A stretch of DNA of 64,000 nucleotides from Microbacter sp. GSS18. GTDB lineage: Bacteria; Actinomycetota; Actinomycetes; Actinomycetales; Microbacteriaceae. The translations under genes and the position numbers were made by a program. A model generated the notes under the pieces. It did not search any database. It had not been told where the DNA came from and worked only from the letters and a program-made list of their open reading frames with translations. The stretch lies in contig CP119753.1 in the NCBI GenBank assembly GCA_029319145.1, positions 1,860,001-1,924,000 of the forward strand. Direction: 5' to 3'. Positions within the stretch are counted from its first letter, which is position 1, and each line of letters opens with the position of its first letter. This document shows, piece after piece, positions 38,423 to 48,483 of this stretch.

Positions 38423-39211
38423 ATGCCCGGGAGTGTCGCAGGTCCGGATGACGCCGGCGTGGCGGTTTCCGTGGCGGGCTCCGCGGCGGCGGTGCTGCTC
38501 GGCATCCGCGCCGAGCACGGGCTCGAAGACGCGCGAGGCCTGAAGTCCGCCGGCGACGCGGGGGCGCAGGCCCATATCGCGTCCCGGCTGGCGGCGGAGC
38601 GCCCCGACGATGCCGTTCTGAGCGAAGAGGCGAAGGACTCCCCCGCCCGGCTCTCGGCCTCGCGGGTGTGGATCGTGGATCCTCTGGACGGCACACGGGA
38701 GTTCTCCGAGGGCCGCGATGACTGGGCGGTGCACGTCGCGCTGTGGGAGTCGGGCGACCTGACCGTCGGCGCGGTGGCGCTCGGCGGTCCGGACGTCGTG
38801 CTGGACAGTGCGAGCGTCTCCCCTCCCCCGGCACGCGGCGACGGACCGCTGCGGATCGCCGTGTCGCGGTCGCGGCCGCCCGCGATCGTCGCCCACGTGG
38901 CGGAGCAGCTGGGCGCGGAGCTCGTGCCGATGGGATCCGCCGGAGTCAAGATCTGCGCGGTGGTCACCGGCGAGGTGGACGCGTACGTCCACGGCGGCGG
39001 ACAGTTCGAGTGGGATTCGGCCGCGCCGGTCGCGGTCGCCCGCGCCGCGGGTCTTCACACGTCGCGGCTGGACGGATCGGACCTCGTGTACAACCGGGCG
39101 GATCCGTACCTGCCGGACCTGGTGGTGTGCCGGCCCGAGCTGGCCGGAGATGTGATGGGTGCGATCGACCGGGCGCGGGTTGCCGTGCCCGACGGAGAGG
39201 GAGTGTTGTGA
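38423..39211 (+). CDS. cysQ: 3'(2'),5'-bisphosphate nucleotidase
   Basis: A 262-residue member of the inositol monophosphatase superfamily. The metal sites are SEEAKDS, WIVDPLDGTREFSEG (about residue 93-107) and the C-terminal WDSAAPVAVARAAG, with GGGQFEWDS before it. CysQ removes PAP, the by-product of sulfotransferases and PAPS reductase, which otherwise inhibits them. I chose ATG 38423 for its GGAGG site five bases away. The stop overlaps the cysD GTG (GTGA), so the three genes cysQ, cysD and cysN form one operon. That operon makes PAPS precursor and clears PAP in one unit. Confidence 0.92.
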   Translation: MPGSVAGPDDAGVAVSVAGSAAAVLLGIRAEHGLEDARGLKSAGDAGAQAHIASRLAAERPDDAVLSEEAKDSPARLSASRVWIVDPLDGTREFSEGRDDWAVHVALWESGDLTVGAVALGGPDVVLDSASVSPPPARGDGPLRIAVSRSRPPAIVAHVAEQLGAELVPMGSAGVKICAVVTGEVDAYVHGGGQFEWDSAAPVAVARAAGLHTSRLDGSDLVYNRADPYLPDLVVCRPELAGDVMGAIDRARVAVPDGEGVL

Positions 39212-40119
39212 CGTCACCGAACAGGTACGCCTTGTCGCAGTTGGAGTTGTTGGAGGCGGAGTCGATCCACATCATCCGTGAGGTGGTGGCGCAGATGGAG
39301 AAGCCGGGGCTGTTGTTCTCGGGTGGGAAGGACTCGATCGTTCTGCTTCATCTGGCGATGAAGGCGTTCTACCCGGCGCCTCTGCCGTTCCCGATCGTGC
39401 ACATCGACACCGGCCACAACTTCCCCGAGGTGATCGAGTTCCGGGACGCGCACGTCGACAAGCATGGGCTGCGGCTGGTGGTCGGGTCGGTGCAGGAGGC
39501 GATCGATGCCGGGCTGGTGCGGGAGGAGCCCAACGGGTCCCGGAACCGGATCCAGACGCCGGTGCTTTTGGACACGGTCGAGCGGCATGGGTTCGACGCG
39601 ATGATGGGCGGCGCCCGCCGTGACGAGGAGAAGGCCCGCGCGAAGGAGCGTGTGTTTTCGTTCCGGGACGAGTTCGGGCAGTGGGATCCGAAGAACCAGC
39701 GTCCCGAGCTGTGGTCCCTCTACAACGGCCGCGTCCACCCGGGTGAGTCGATCCGGGTGTTCCCGTTGTCGAACTGGACCGAGCTGGACATCTGGCAGTA
39801 CATCCACAACTACGACGTCGAAGTCCCCTCGATCTATATCGCGCATGAGCGGGATGTGTTCGAGCGGGCCGGGATGCTGTTCGCCGCGAACGAGTTCTGC
39901 ACCCCGAAGGAGGGTGAGGTCGTGACCACCCGGATGGTCCGGTACCGGACCGTGGGGGATGCGACCCTCACCGCGGCGGTCGCGTCGGAGGCGACGACGA
40001 TCGAGCTGGTGATCGAGGAGATCGCGGCGACCAGGATCACCGAGCGCGGCGCGACCCGCGGGGACGACCGTGTCAGCGAAGCGGCGATGGAAGACCGCAA
40101 GAAGCAGGGATACTTCTAA
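39208..40119 (+). CDS. cysD: Sulfate adenylyltransferase subunit 2
   Basis: A 303-residue CysD, the catalytic PP-loop subunit of ATP sulfurylase, converting sulfate and ATP to APS. The PP-loop LLFSGGKDSIVLLHLA is at residues 35-50; HIDTGHNFPEVIEFRD, GARRDEEKARAKER and LSNWTELDIWQYI follow in the normal order. Length is standard. The start is GTG 39208 with GAGAGGGAG upstream, overlapping cysQ. The first codons are unusually rich in TTG for this genome. It works with CysN, which begins six bases after its stop. Confidence 0.95.
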   Translation: MTSPNRYALSQLELLEAESIHIIREVVAQMEKPGLLFSGGKDSIVLLHLAMKAFYPAPLPFPIVHIDTGHNFPEVIEFRDAHVDKHGLRLVVGSVQEAIDAGLVREEPNGSRNRIQTPVLLDTVERHGFDAMMGGARRDEEKARAKERVFSFRDEFGQWDPKNQRPELWSLYNGRVHPGESIRVFPLSNWTELDIWQYIHNYDVEVPSIYIAHERDVFERAGMLFAANEFCTPKEGEVVTTRMVRYRTVGDATLTAAVASEATTIELVIEEIAATRITERGATRGDDRVSEAAMEDRKKQGYF

Positions 40120-40125
40120 ACACTC

Positions 40126-41373
40126 ATGGATATGTTGCGTTTCGCGACCGCGGGATCGGTCGACGACGGCAAGAGCACCCTCATCGGCCGTCTGCTGTAT
40201 GACTCGAAGTCGATCTTCGAAGACCAGCTCGAATCGGTGGAGGCCACCAGCCGGGACCGGGGAGACGAGTACGTCGACCTGGCCCTGCTCACCGACGGGC
40301 TGCGGGCGGAGCGGGAGCAGGGCATCACGATCGATGTCGCCTACCGGTACTTCGCGACCCCGCGCCGCAAGTTCATCATCGCGGACACCCCCGGCCACGC
40401 CCAGTACACCCGCAACATGGTCACCGGCGCGTCCACCGCCGACCTCGCCATCGTCCTCGTCGACGCCCGCAAAGGCATCCTGGAGCAGTCCCGCCGGCAC
40501 GCGACCATCGCCAGCCTCCTCCGCGTGCCGCATATCGTGCTCGCGGTCAACAAGATGGACCTCGTCGACTGGTCCCAGGACGTGTTCGAGAACATCCGGG
40601 ACGAGTTCTTCGCGTTCGCGTCGAAACTCAACATCACCGACATGACCGCGATCCCCCTCAGCGCGCTGAAGGGCGACAACGTGGTGACCCGGTCCGAGAA
40701 CATGCCCTGGTACGACGGCGGGAACCTGCTGCACCACCTCGAGAACGTCTACATCGCCAGCGACCGGAACCTGCAGGACGTCCGCTTCCCCGTGCAGTAC
40801 GTCATCCGCCCCCAGCAATCCAAGCATCGCGACTACCGCGGCTACGCCGGACAAGTCGCCTCCGGGGTCCTCAAGCCCGGCGACGACGTCCTCGTCCTCC
40901 CCAGCGGCCTCACCTCCACGATCGCGTCGATCGACACCGCCGACGGACCCGTCGACGAAGCGTTCCCACCCATGTCGGTGACCATCCGCCTCACCGACGA
41001 GATCGACATCTCCCGCGGAGACGTGATCTGCCGGCCCCAGAACAAACCCGAGATCACCCAGGACATCGACGCGATGATCTGCTGGATGGACGAACACCCC
41101 CTCCGGGTCGGACAGAAACTCTCCATCCTCCACACCACCCGCGCAGCCCGCACCATCGTCAAGAACATCCACTACCAGCTCGACGTCAACACCCTCCACC
41201 GCGCAGAAGGCGAACACACCCTGGGCCTGAACGAGATCGGCCGCGTCACCCTCCGCACCACCACACCCCTCGTCGCAGACCCCTACTCACGCAACCGCAC
41301 CACCGGCAGCTTCGTCCTCATCGACGAAGCCACCAACCACACCGTCGCCGCCGGCACCATCACCGACAACTGA
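40126..41373 (+). CDS. cysN: Sulfate adenylyltransferase subunit 1 (GTPase)
   Basis: A 415-residue EF-Tu-like GTPase that drives the CysD reaction by GTP hydrolysis. GTPase motifs are GSVDDGKST (10-18), IADTPGHAQYTRNM and VNKMDLVDW; two beta-barrel domains follow. It ends after the barrels, so there is no fused CysC kinase domain as found in NodQ or mycobacterial CysNC; the kinase is encoded separately on the other strand at 35.5 kb. No CysH, CysI or other reduction gene lies in the window, which favours sulfation, not only cysteine synthesis, as a use of this APS. It ends four bases before the convergent Wzt stop. Confidence 0.95.
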   Translation: MDMLRFATAGSVDDGKSTLIGRLLYDSKSIFEDQLESVEATSRDRGDEYVDLALLTDGLRAEREQGITIDVAYRYFATPRRKFIIADTPGHAQYTRNMVTGASTADLAIVLVDARKGILEQSRRHATIASLLRVPHIVLAVNKMDLVDWSQDVFENIRDEFFAFASKLNITDMTAIPLSALKGDNVVTRSENMPWYDGGNLLHHLENVYIASDRNLQDVRFPVQYVIRPQQSKHRDYRGYAGQVASGVLKPGDDVLVLPSGLTSTIASIDTADGPVDEAFPPMSVTIRLTDEIDISRGDVICRPQNKPEITQDIDAMICWMDEHPLRVGQKLSILHTTRAARTIVKNIHYQLDVNTLHRAEGEHTLGLNEIGRVTLRTTTPLVADPYSRNRTTGSFVLIDEATNHTVAAGTITDN

Positions 41374-41377
41374 CGGG

Positions 41378-42126
41378 TCACTTCGCCGGGGCCGCCCCGG
41401 TGTCGGCGTTGTAGCGCTCGAGCACGTCGCCCAGCGGCGCGTCCATGACGAGACGATGCTCGCGGAGGTAGAGCCCGCGCTTGCAGAAGCGACGCAGGTC
41501 GCGCTCGTTGTGGCTGACGAAGAACAGCGTGCGCCCCTCGGTCAGCAGTTCATCGATGCGCGAGTAGCACTTCTCGCGGAAGGCCTTGTCTCCGACGGCG
41601 AGCACCTCGTCGACGAGCAGGATCGGCTCGTCGAGTTGGGACACGACCGCGAACGCGAGGCGCACCTTCATTCCGCTGGAGAGGTGCTTGTACGGAGTGT
41701 CGACGAAGTCGGCGAGTTCGGCGAAGTCGATGATCCCGTCGAATCGACGGGCGATCTCGGCCTTGGGCATCCCGCGCAGACCGGCCGCGAGCCGCACGTT
41801 CTCTCGCACCGTCAGATCGCCGACGAACCCGCCCGTGATCTCGATGAGGGGTGCGACGCCGCCGTCGATCGTAACCGACCCCTCATCCGGGATCAGCACA
41901 CCGGCGACGAGCTTCAGCAGCGTGGACTTGCCCTGACCGTTGCGCCCGACGACCCCGATCGACTCCCCCGGCTGCACCGAGAAGGACACATCCCGGAGCG
42001 CCCAGAACTCGCCCGGCGGCGTACGCCGCGAGGTCCCGCCGAACAGGTCCTTCACGCTCCGTCGACCCCTCCGGTTGCGCCGGAAGAGGATTCCGAGGTC
42101 GCGCACGTCGATCGCGGCGCTTGTCA

Positions 42127-42127
<1 letters not shown>
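41378..42127 (-). CDS. ABC transporter ATPase for polysaccharide export (Wzt/RfbE-like)
   Basis: A 249-residue ABC ATPase: Walker A GRNGQGKST, the signature HLSSGMKVRLAFAV, Walker B ILLVDEVLAVGD and switch His in VSHN. The polysaccharide subfamily is shown by the APLIEITGGFVGDLTVREN stretch. It stops right after the nucleotide-binding domain, without the C-terminal carbohydrate-binding domain that some Wzt proteins use to recognise a capped glycan. The start ATG 42127 shares its base with the permease stop (ATGA). Beside glf and GlfT2 it matches the mycobacterial Rv3781/Rv3783 galactan exporter. Confidence 0.9.
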
Positions 42128-44276
<2,149 letters not shown>

Positions 44277-44280
44277 TCAC

Positions 44281-46188
44281 GTGCCCTTCCTGCTGCAGAG
44301 CGTCGTCTTCCCCCAGGAGCGGGACCCCGACCTGCTTCCGCTCTACGTGGATCCCGACGCGTGGTCGAAGATCGGCGACGAACAGGTCCGTGTCGCCGAC
44401 CGTGCGGGCCGGGCCGTCGTGCTCGACCGTCGGCGGGTCCGGGTCTCCGCGGGCACGCGCGCGTCCTTCGGCACCTACTTCAACGCCTTCCCCGCGTCGT
44501 ACTGGCAGCACTGGACGGGTGTGCGCCAGGTCACGCTGACCGTCTCGCTCTCCGGCCCCGCCGCGGTGCTGGTCTACCGCTCCAACGGCGACGGGACGAC
44601 GCAGCGCATCGCAGCGCGCGATGTCGGCGGCGAGTCGCATTCGACGTTCCGCCTCGAGCTGGACGGCTACAGCGACGGCGGCTGGATCTGGTTCGACGTC
44701 GTCGCGGGCGAGGAGCCGGCCACCCTCGAGGGCGCCCGCTGGGAGACCGATCAGGCCCCCGAGCGCGACGGCAAGGCGTCGATCGGCATCACGACGTTCA
44801 ACAAGCCGGACTACTGCGTCGAGACGCTGCGGGCACTGGCGCGGTCCGAGGACGTGCGGGACGTGATCGACCGCATCTTCCTCATCGATCAGGGTGACCG
44901 GCCGGTCTCCTCGCAGCCGGGCTTCGACGCCGTCGCCGCGGATCTGGGCGACACGCTGCAGGTGGTCGTGCAGGCGAACCTCGGGGGCTCCGGCGGCTTC
45001 TCCCGGGCCATGGCCGAGTCCCTCGAGCGAGAGGAGACCGCGTTCGTCCAGCTGCTGGACGACGACGTCGAGATCGAGCCCGAGTCGGTGCGCCGGGGAA
45101 TCGTCTTCGCCCGCTACACGACCAAGCCCGCGATCGTCGGCGGCCACATGTTCGACCTGCTCGACCGGCCGCGTCTGCACGCGTTCGCCGAGGTCGTGGA
45201 CGAACTGCCGTTCGCGTGGCGACCGGTGCACGAGGACCGCATGCCCCATGACTTCAGCGTGTCGAACCTCCGCCAGTCCCCCCTGCTGCACCAGCGAATG
45301 GACGCCGACTACAACGGCTGGTGGATGTGCCTCATCCCCACCGAGACGATCCGTGCGGTGGGGCTCGCGATGCCCGCCTTCATCAAGTGGGACGATGCGG
45401 AGTACTGTCTGCGGGCGCGCGAGGCGGGCTTTGCGACGGTGACCCTGCCCGGCGTCGCGCTGTGGCACATCTCGTGGCTCGGCAAGGACGACTTCGTCGA
45501 CTGGCAGGCGTACTTCCACGCACGCAACCGGATCGTCGCCGCCCTCCTGCACTCGTCGGCGCCGCGCGGCGGATCCCTGCTGCGCCACAGCCGCCGCATG
45601 GATCTCAAGCACCTGCTGTCGATGCAGTACTACCCGGTCGCGCTGCGTCATCGCGCGATCCGCGACATCCTCACCGGGCCCGCCCACATGCACCGCACGC
45701 TGCGCACCGTCCTTCCCGACGCGCGCTCTCTCGCCGCCGAGTTCCCCGAGACCGTCCTGCACCGCGAGGCGGGGACCCCCCTGCGTGCCCGCCTGGGCCG
45801 TCAGGTCTCCGAGGGGCGCCGCGGCCGGTCCTCGCTTCCGGGCGGATGGCGGCTGCGCTGGTTCACGCTCAGCTCGCTCGTGCGGCACTGGGTCCGCAAT
45901 CCCGCCCACGCGGACGGGAGCCTGCCCGAGGTCGAGGTGTCCAAGACCGACGCGCAGTGGTGGCGTCTCCCCCGCTATGACAGCGCGATCGTGAGTGCGG
46001 CGAACGGCTCCGGCAAGAACGTGTACGTCCGTGATCGCGCGCGCTACCGCAGCATGCTCGTGGAGAGCGTCCGGCTGCACCGGGCGCTCAGCCGGCGCTG
46101 GCCCGCACTCGCGCGGGAGTACCGCCGGTCCCTCGCGGCGATGACCTCGCCCGGCGCGTGGCAGCGGGAGTTCGACGCCGCGGACTGA
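44281..46188 (+). CDS. glfT2: Galactofuranosyltransferase GlfT2-like polymerase
   Basis: A 635-residue GT2 enzyme, almost the length of mycobacterial GlfT2. The N-terminal 160 residues form the beta-sandwich; the GT-A domain begins at IGITTFNKPD. Active-site residues visible are the DDD at 260-262, the NLGGSGGFSRA loop, Trp347-Trp348, Asp371-Asp372 and His396 (in LWHISWL), in the order and nearly the numbering I recall for the M. tuberculosis enzyme. The C-terminal third is the helical membrane-associated domain. It should build a galactan by adding Galf from UDP-Galf. The start is GTG 44281 with GGAG upstream. Convergent with the DUF6541-like gene. Confidence 0.87.
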   Translation: MPFLLQSVVFPQERDPDLLPLYVDPDAWSKIGDEQVRVADRAGRAVVLDRRRVRVSAGTRASFGTYFNAFPASYWQHWTGVRQVTLTVSLSGPAAVLVYRSNGDGTTQRIAARDVGGESHSTFRLELDGYSDGGWIWFDVVAGEEPATLEGARWETDQAPERDGKASIGITTFNKPDYCVETLRALARSEDVRDVIDRIFLIDQGDRPVSSQPGFDAVAADLGDTLQVVVQANLGGSGGFSRAMAESLEREETAFVQLLDDDVEIEPESVRRGIVFARYTTKPAIVGGHMFDLLDRPRLHAFAEVVDELPFAWRPVHEDRMPHDFSVSNLRQSPLLHQRMDADYNGWWMCLIPTETIRAVGLAMPAFIKWDDAEYCLRAREAGFATVTLPGVALWHISWLGKDDFVDWQAYFHARNRIVAALLHSSAPRGGSLLRHSRRMDLKHLLSMQYYPVALRHRAIRDILTGPAHMHRTLRTVLPDARSLAAEFPETVLHREAGTPLRARLGRQVSEGRRGRSSLPGGWRLRWFTLSSLVRHWVRNPAHADGSLPEVEVSKTDAQWWRLPRYDSAIVSAANGSGKNVYVRDRARYRSMLVESVRLHRALSRRWPALAREYRRSLAAMTSPGAWQREFDAAD

Positions 46189-46227
46189 GCGGGACGCGGT
46201 GCATCACGCACGCGGGCCGGTGGGACG

Positions 46228-48252
46228 TCAGTCCAGCGGACCGCACTGGTCGATGCGGTACAGCTGCGTGTCGCCGGCTTCGGCCACCAGCTCGAACAGC
46301 CCCGCCTCGACCGCGGCATGGGGACCGGGGAAGAAGTCGCCGGCGGGATCGCCCTGATCGAGGTCGTGCGGCGAGTAGAGCACGTACCGGACCTGCAGGG
46401 CGTCCAGAGCGCCGCAGATCTCCGGGTTCTCCTCGATCTGATCCAGGCGGAACGCCAGCGCCCGGCGGTTCGCATCCCACTGGCCGTTGAGGTGTGGGAA
46501 CACGGGCTCGTGCTCGCCGAAGACCCACGTCCAGGCGGAGCCGTCCCAGGGGTCGCCGAGAATGAGCTGGCCGGCGGGGACCAGTTCGTCCAATGACGCG
46601 AGGAACCGCACCTGCTCGGCCGAGACGAGGTCGTCCTGCGCGGCGGTCTCGGGCATGCGGAACACCGCGGCGATGGACGACGAGACGCCGCCCAGCGTCA
46701 GTGTGGCGGCCGTGACCGCGGCCACGACCCATGCGCTCACGATCGGAGCCAGTCTGCTCGGCGGCAGGCTGCGGCGCGCGCGGATCCGGGCGGCGACGGC
46801 CAGGATCCCGAGCGTGGCCAGGACCACCCCGAGGATCGGGAGCGCGGACAGCAGCCGATATCGGTCCTTGTACCACAGCGCCGTGGCGAGCTTGGTGAGC
46901 ACGTCGTCGGATCCCGCGGCGAGCGCGAACAGCACCGCGAGGATGCCGTACGCCACGACGACCCATCGCAGCCCGCGCGTCCGCACGGCGACCACGGCGC
47001 CGATCGCCACGCACGCCGCCAGCACGAGGGAGGGGAACACCACCACGTCCCCGACGCCCGTGGGCCACGCCAGCGTCAGCACCTGCCCGATGCCGGCCGC
47101 GACGGACTGGGTCGCCGCCGCCTGCGGTCCGCCGAGCCGCTCGTCGAGCGGACGCTCGAACAGCCCGAGGGCGAGCACGACGTAGGCGAAGCCGACGGCG
47201 GCGACGACCACGACCGCGCCGACGACGGTCCACAGGGCGGTCCACGCACGCCGGCGACTTCGTCCGCCCCGGTCCAGCGCCCGCCGGAACAGCGTGACGG
47301 CCGTGGCGACCACGACGGGCGCCAGGATCACCGCCCAAGTCACGAGCGCGCGCGGCTGAGCGAAGCCGACGGCGGCGAGCACCGCCACGACCCCCGCGGC
47401 GCCCCAGGCGTCGGCGGCACGCCGTGCGCGTCCCCGTCGAGCCGAGCGAGCGCGCCACCATGCCAACGGAACGGCGACCGCCACGGGGATCAGCGCGTTG
47501 GCGAGGAAGTTGGGATAGAGGGTCCCCCACGACAGCAGAACGTAGGGCATCCCGCCGAAGACCGCCGCGAGCGGCGCCGCGACCATCCCGACGACGCCGG
47601 GCCGGTAGCGCGTCAGCGCCGTCTGCGCCAGCCACATGGCACCGGGGACCCAGATGCCGCCGGCTGCCGCGATCCACGACGCGTTCACCGCGGCGGGCAG
47701 GCTCGCCCCGGTGACCTGGACAACCGTGGCCGCCAGCGCGTGCCATGCCGCGGGGTAGAAGCTGAACGTCCGGTCGGTCTCGATGATGGTGCGCAGCGTG
47801 AGGCTGGAGGCGTCGCCGCTGCCGAGGATCGACGCGATGGCCGACATGTGGAACACGTTGTCGTACGTCTGGCTGACCTTCTCGGGGTCGGGCACGCCCG
47901 CGAAGGCCACGAACGAGATCACCGCCGTCGACACCGCCATCGCCAGCACGGGCGCCCACGCGCGCAAGCGCTCGCGCGGGAGCGCGACCGGCCGCCGCCG
48001 GTCCGCCGCCCACACGGCGATGCCGATGACGACGCCGAGCACAGCGGGCTGCCACCATGAGAACGCGATGCCGACCAGGGAGGCGAGAACGCCCGCGGCA
48101 CCGATGAGCGCGATCCCGAGCGCTCCCGAGAGGGCGGTCCGGGCGACCACCGGGATGCGCAGAGCGGACGTCGCGATCAGTCCCGGAGCGAGTACCGCCG
48201 CCACGGCGACGAGCGTCGCCGGGATGAGCGAGAGCCACTGTGCGCCGTTCAT
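46228..48252 (-). CDS. DUF6541-like multi-spanning membrane protein
   Basis: A 674-residue protein with about 12-14 membrane segments and a C-terminal extracytoplasmic domain (from about residue 560) with LILGDPWDGSAWTWVFGE and a final YRIDQCGPLD. It fits the actinobacterial DUF6541 family of large membrane proteins, which share the GT-C-like layout of many helices plus an outer soluble domain and lie in wall-glycan loci. An Asp in the first outer loop (VPDPEKVSQTYDNVFHM) is where GT-C enzymes have their catalytic Asp. It may transfer a sugar from a polyprenyl donor on the outer face; this is inference. Start ATG 48252. Confidence 0.72.
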   Translation of the reverse strand: MNGAQWLSLIPATLVAVAAVLAPGLIATSALRIPVVARTALSGALGIALIGAAGVLASLVGIAFSWWQPAVLGVVIGIAVWAADRRRPVALPRERLRAWAPVLAMAVSTAVISFVAFAGVPDPEKVSQTYDNVFHMSAIASILGSGDASSLTLRTIIETDRTFSFYPAAWHALAATVVQVTGASLPAAVNASWIAAAGGIWVPGAMWLAQTALTRYRPGVVGMVAAPLAAVFGGMPYVLLSWGTLYPNFLANALIPVAVAVPLAWWRARSARRGRARRAADAWGAAGVVAVLAAVGFAQPRALVTWAVILAPVVVATAVTLFRRALDRGGRSRRRAWTALWTVVGAVVVVAAVGFAYVVLALGLFERPLDERLGGPQAAATQSVAAGIGQVLTLAWPTGVGDVVVFPSLVLAACVAIGAVVAVRTRGLRWVVVAYGILAVLFALAAGSDDVLTKLATALWYKDRYRLLSALPILGVVLATLGILAVAARIRARRSLPPSRLAPIVSAWVVAAVTAATLTLGGVSSSIAAVFRMPETAAQDDLVSAEQVRFLASLDELVPAGQLILGDPWDGSAWTWVFGEHEPVFPHLNGQWDANRRALAFRLDQIEENPEICGALDALQVRYVLYSPHDLDQGDPAGDFFPGPHAAVEAGLFELVAEAGDTQLYRIDQCGPLD

Positions 48253-48350
48253 CGGCGCCCGAGCAGGCCCGCCGCGGCCCGTGCACGGCCTGTGGCTCGA
48301 GGGTGCATGCGCTCTCCGTCCGCGGGCACCGACTGCCTGCCCGACACAGC

Positions 48351-48418
48351 AGTCTAGGCGACCGGCACGAGGCGCCTGGACGGCACGATGCGGACTCTCC
48401 GCACGGGGGTCGTAACAT
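48351..48418. promoter_or_regulatory. Divergent -10 boxes for DUF6541-like and acyltransferase genes
   Basis: TAGACT on the minus strand (48351-48356), about 100 bases before the DUF6541-like ATG, and TAACAT on the plus strand (48413-48418), 65 bases before the acyltransferase ATG. The rest of the 231-base gap shows no gene. Confidence 0.35.
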
Positions 48419-48483
48419 TGATTGGTCGCCCCGCCTGCCGTGGTCGGCGCGACCACCACCGACCGACGAGGGCAGACAACCGT

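Noticed and set aside
39214..41217. Minus-strand open frame opposite cysD and cysN
   Set aside because: CysD PP-loop and CysN GTPase motifs are intact on the plus strand; the antisense frame has repetitive Val/Asp/Glu/Arg content only.
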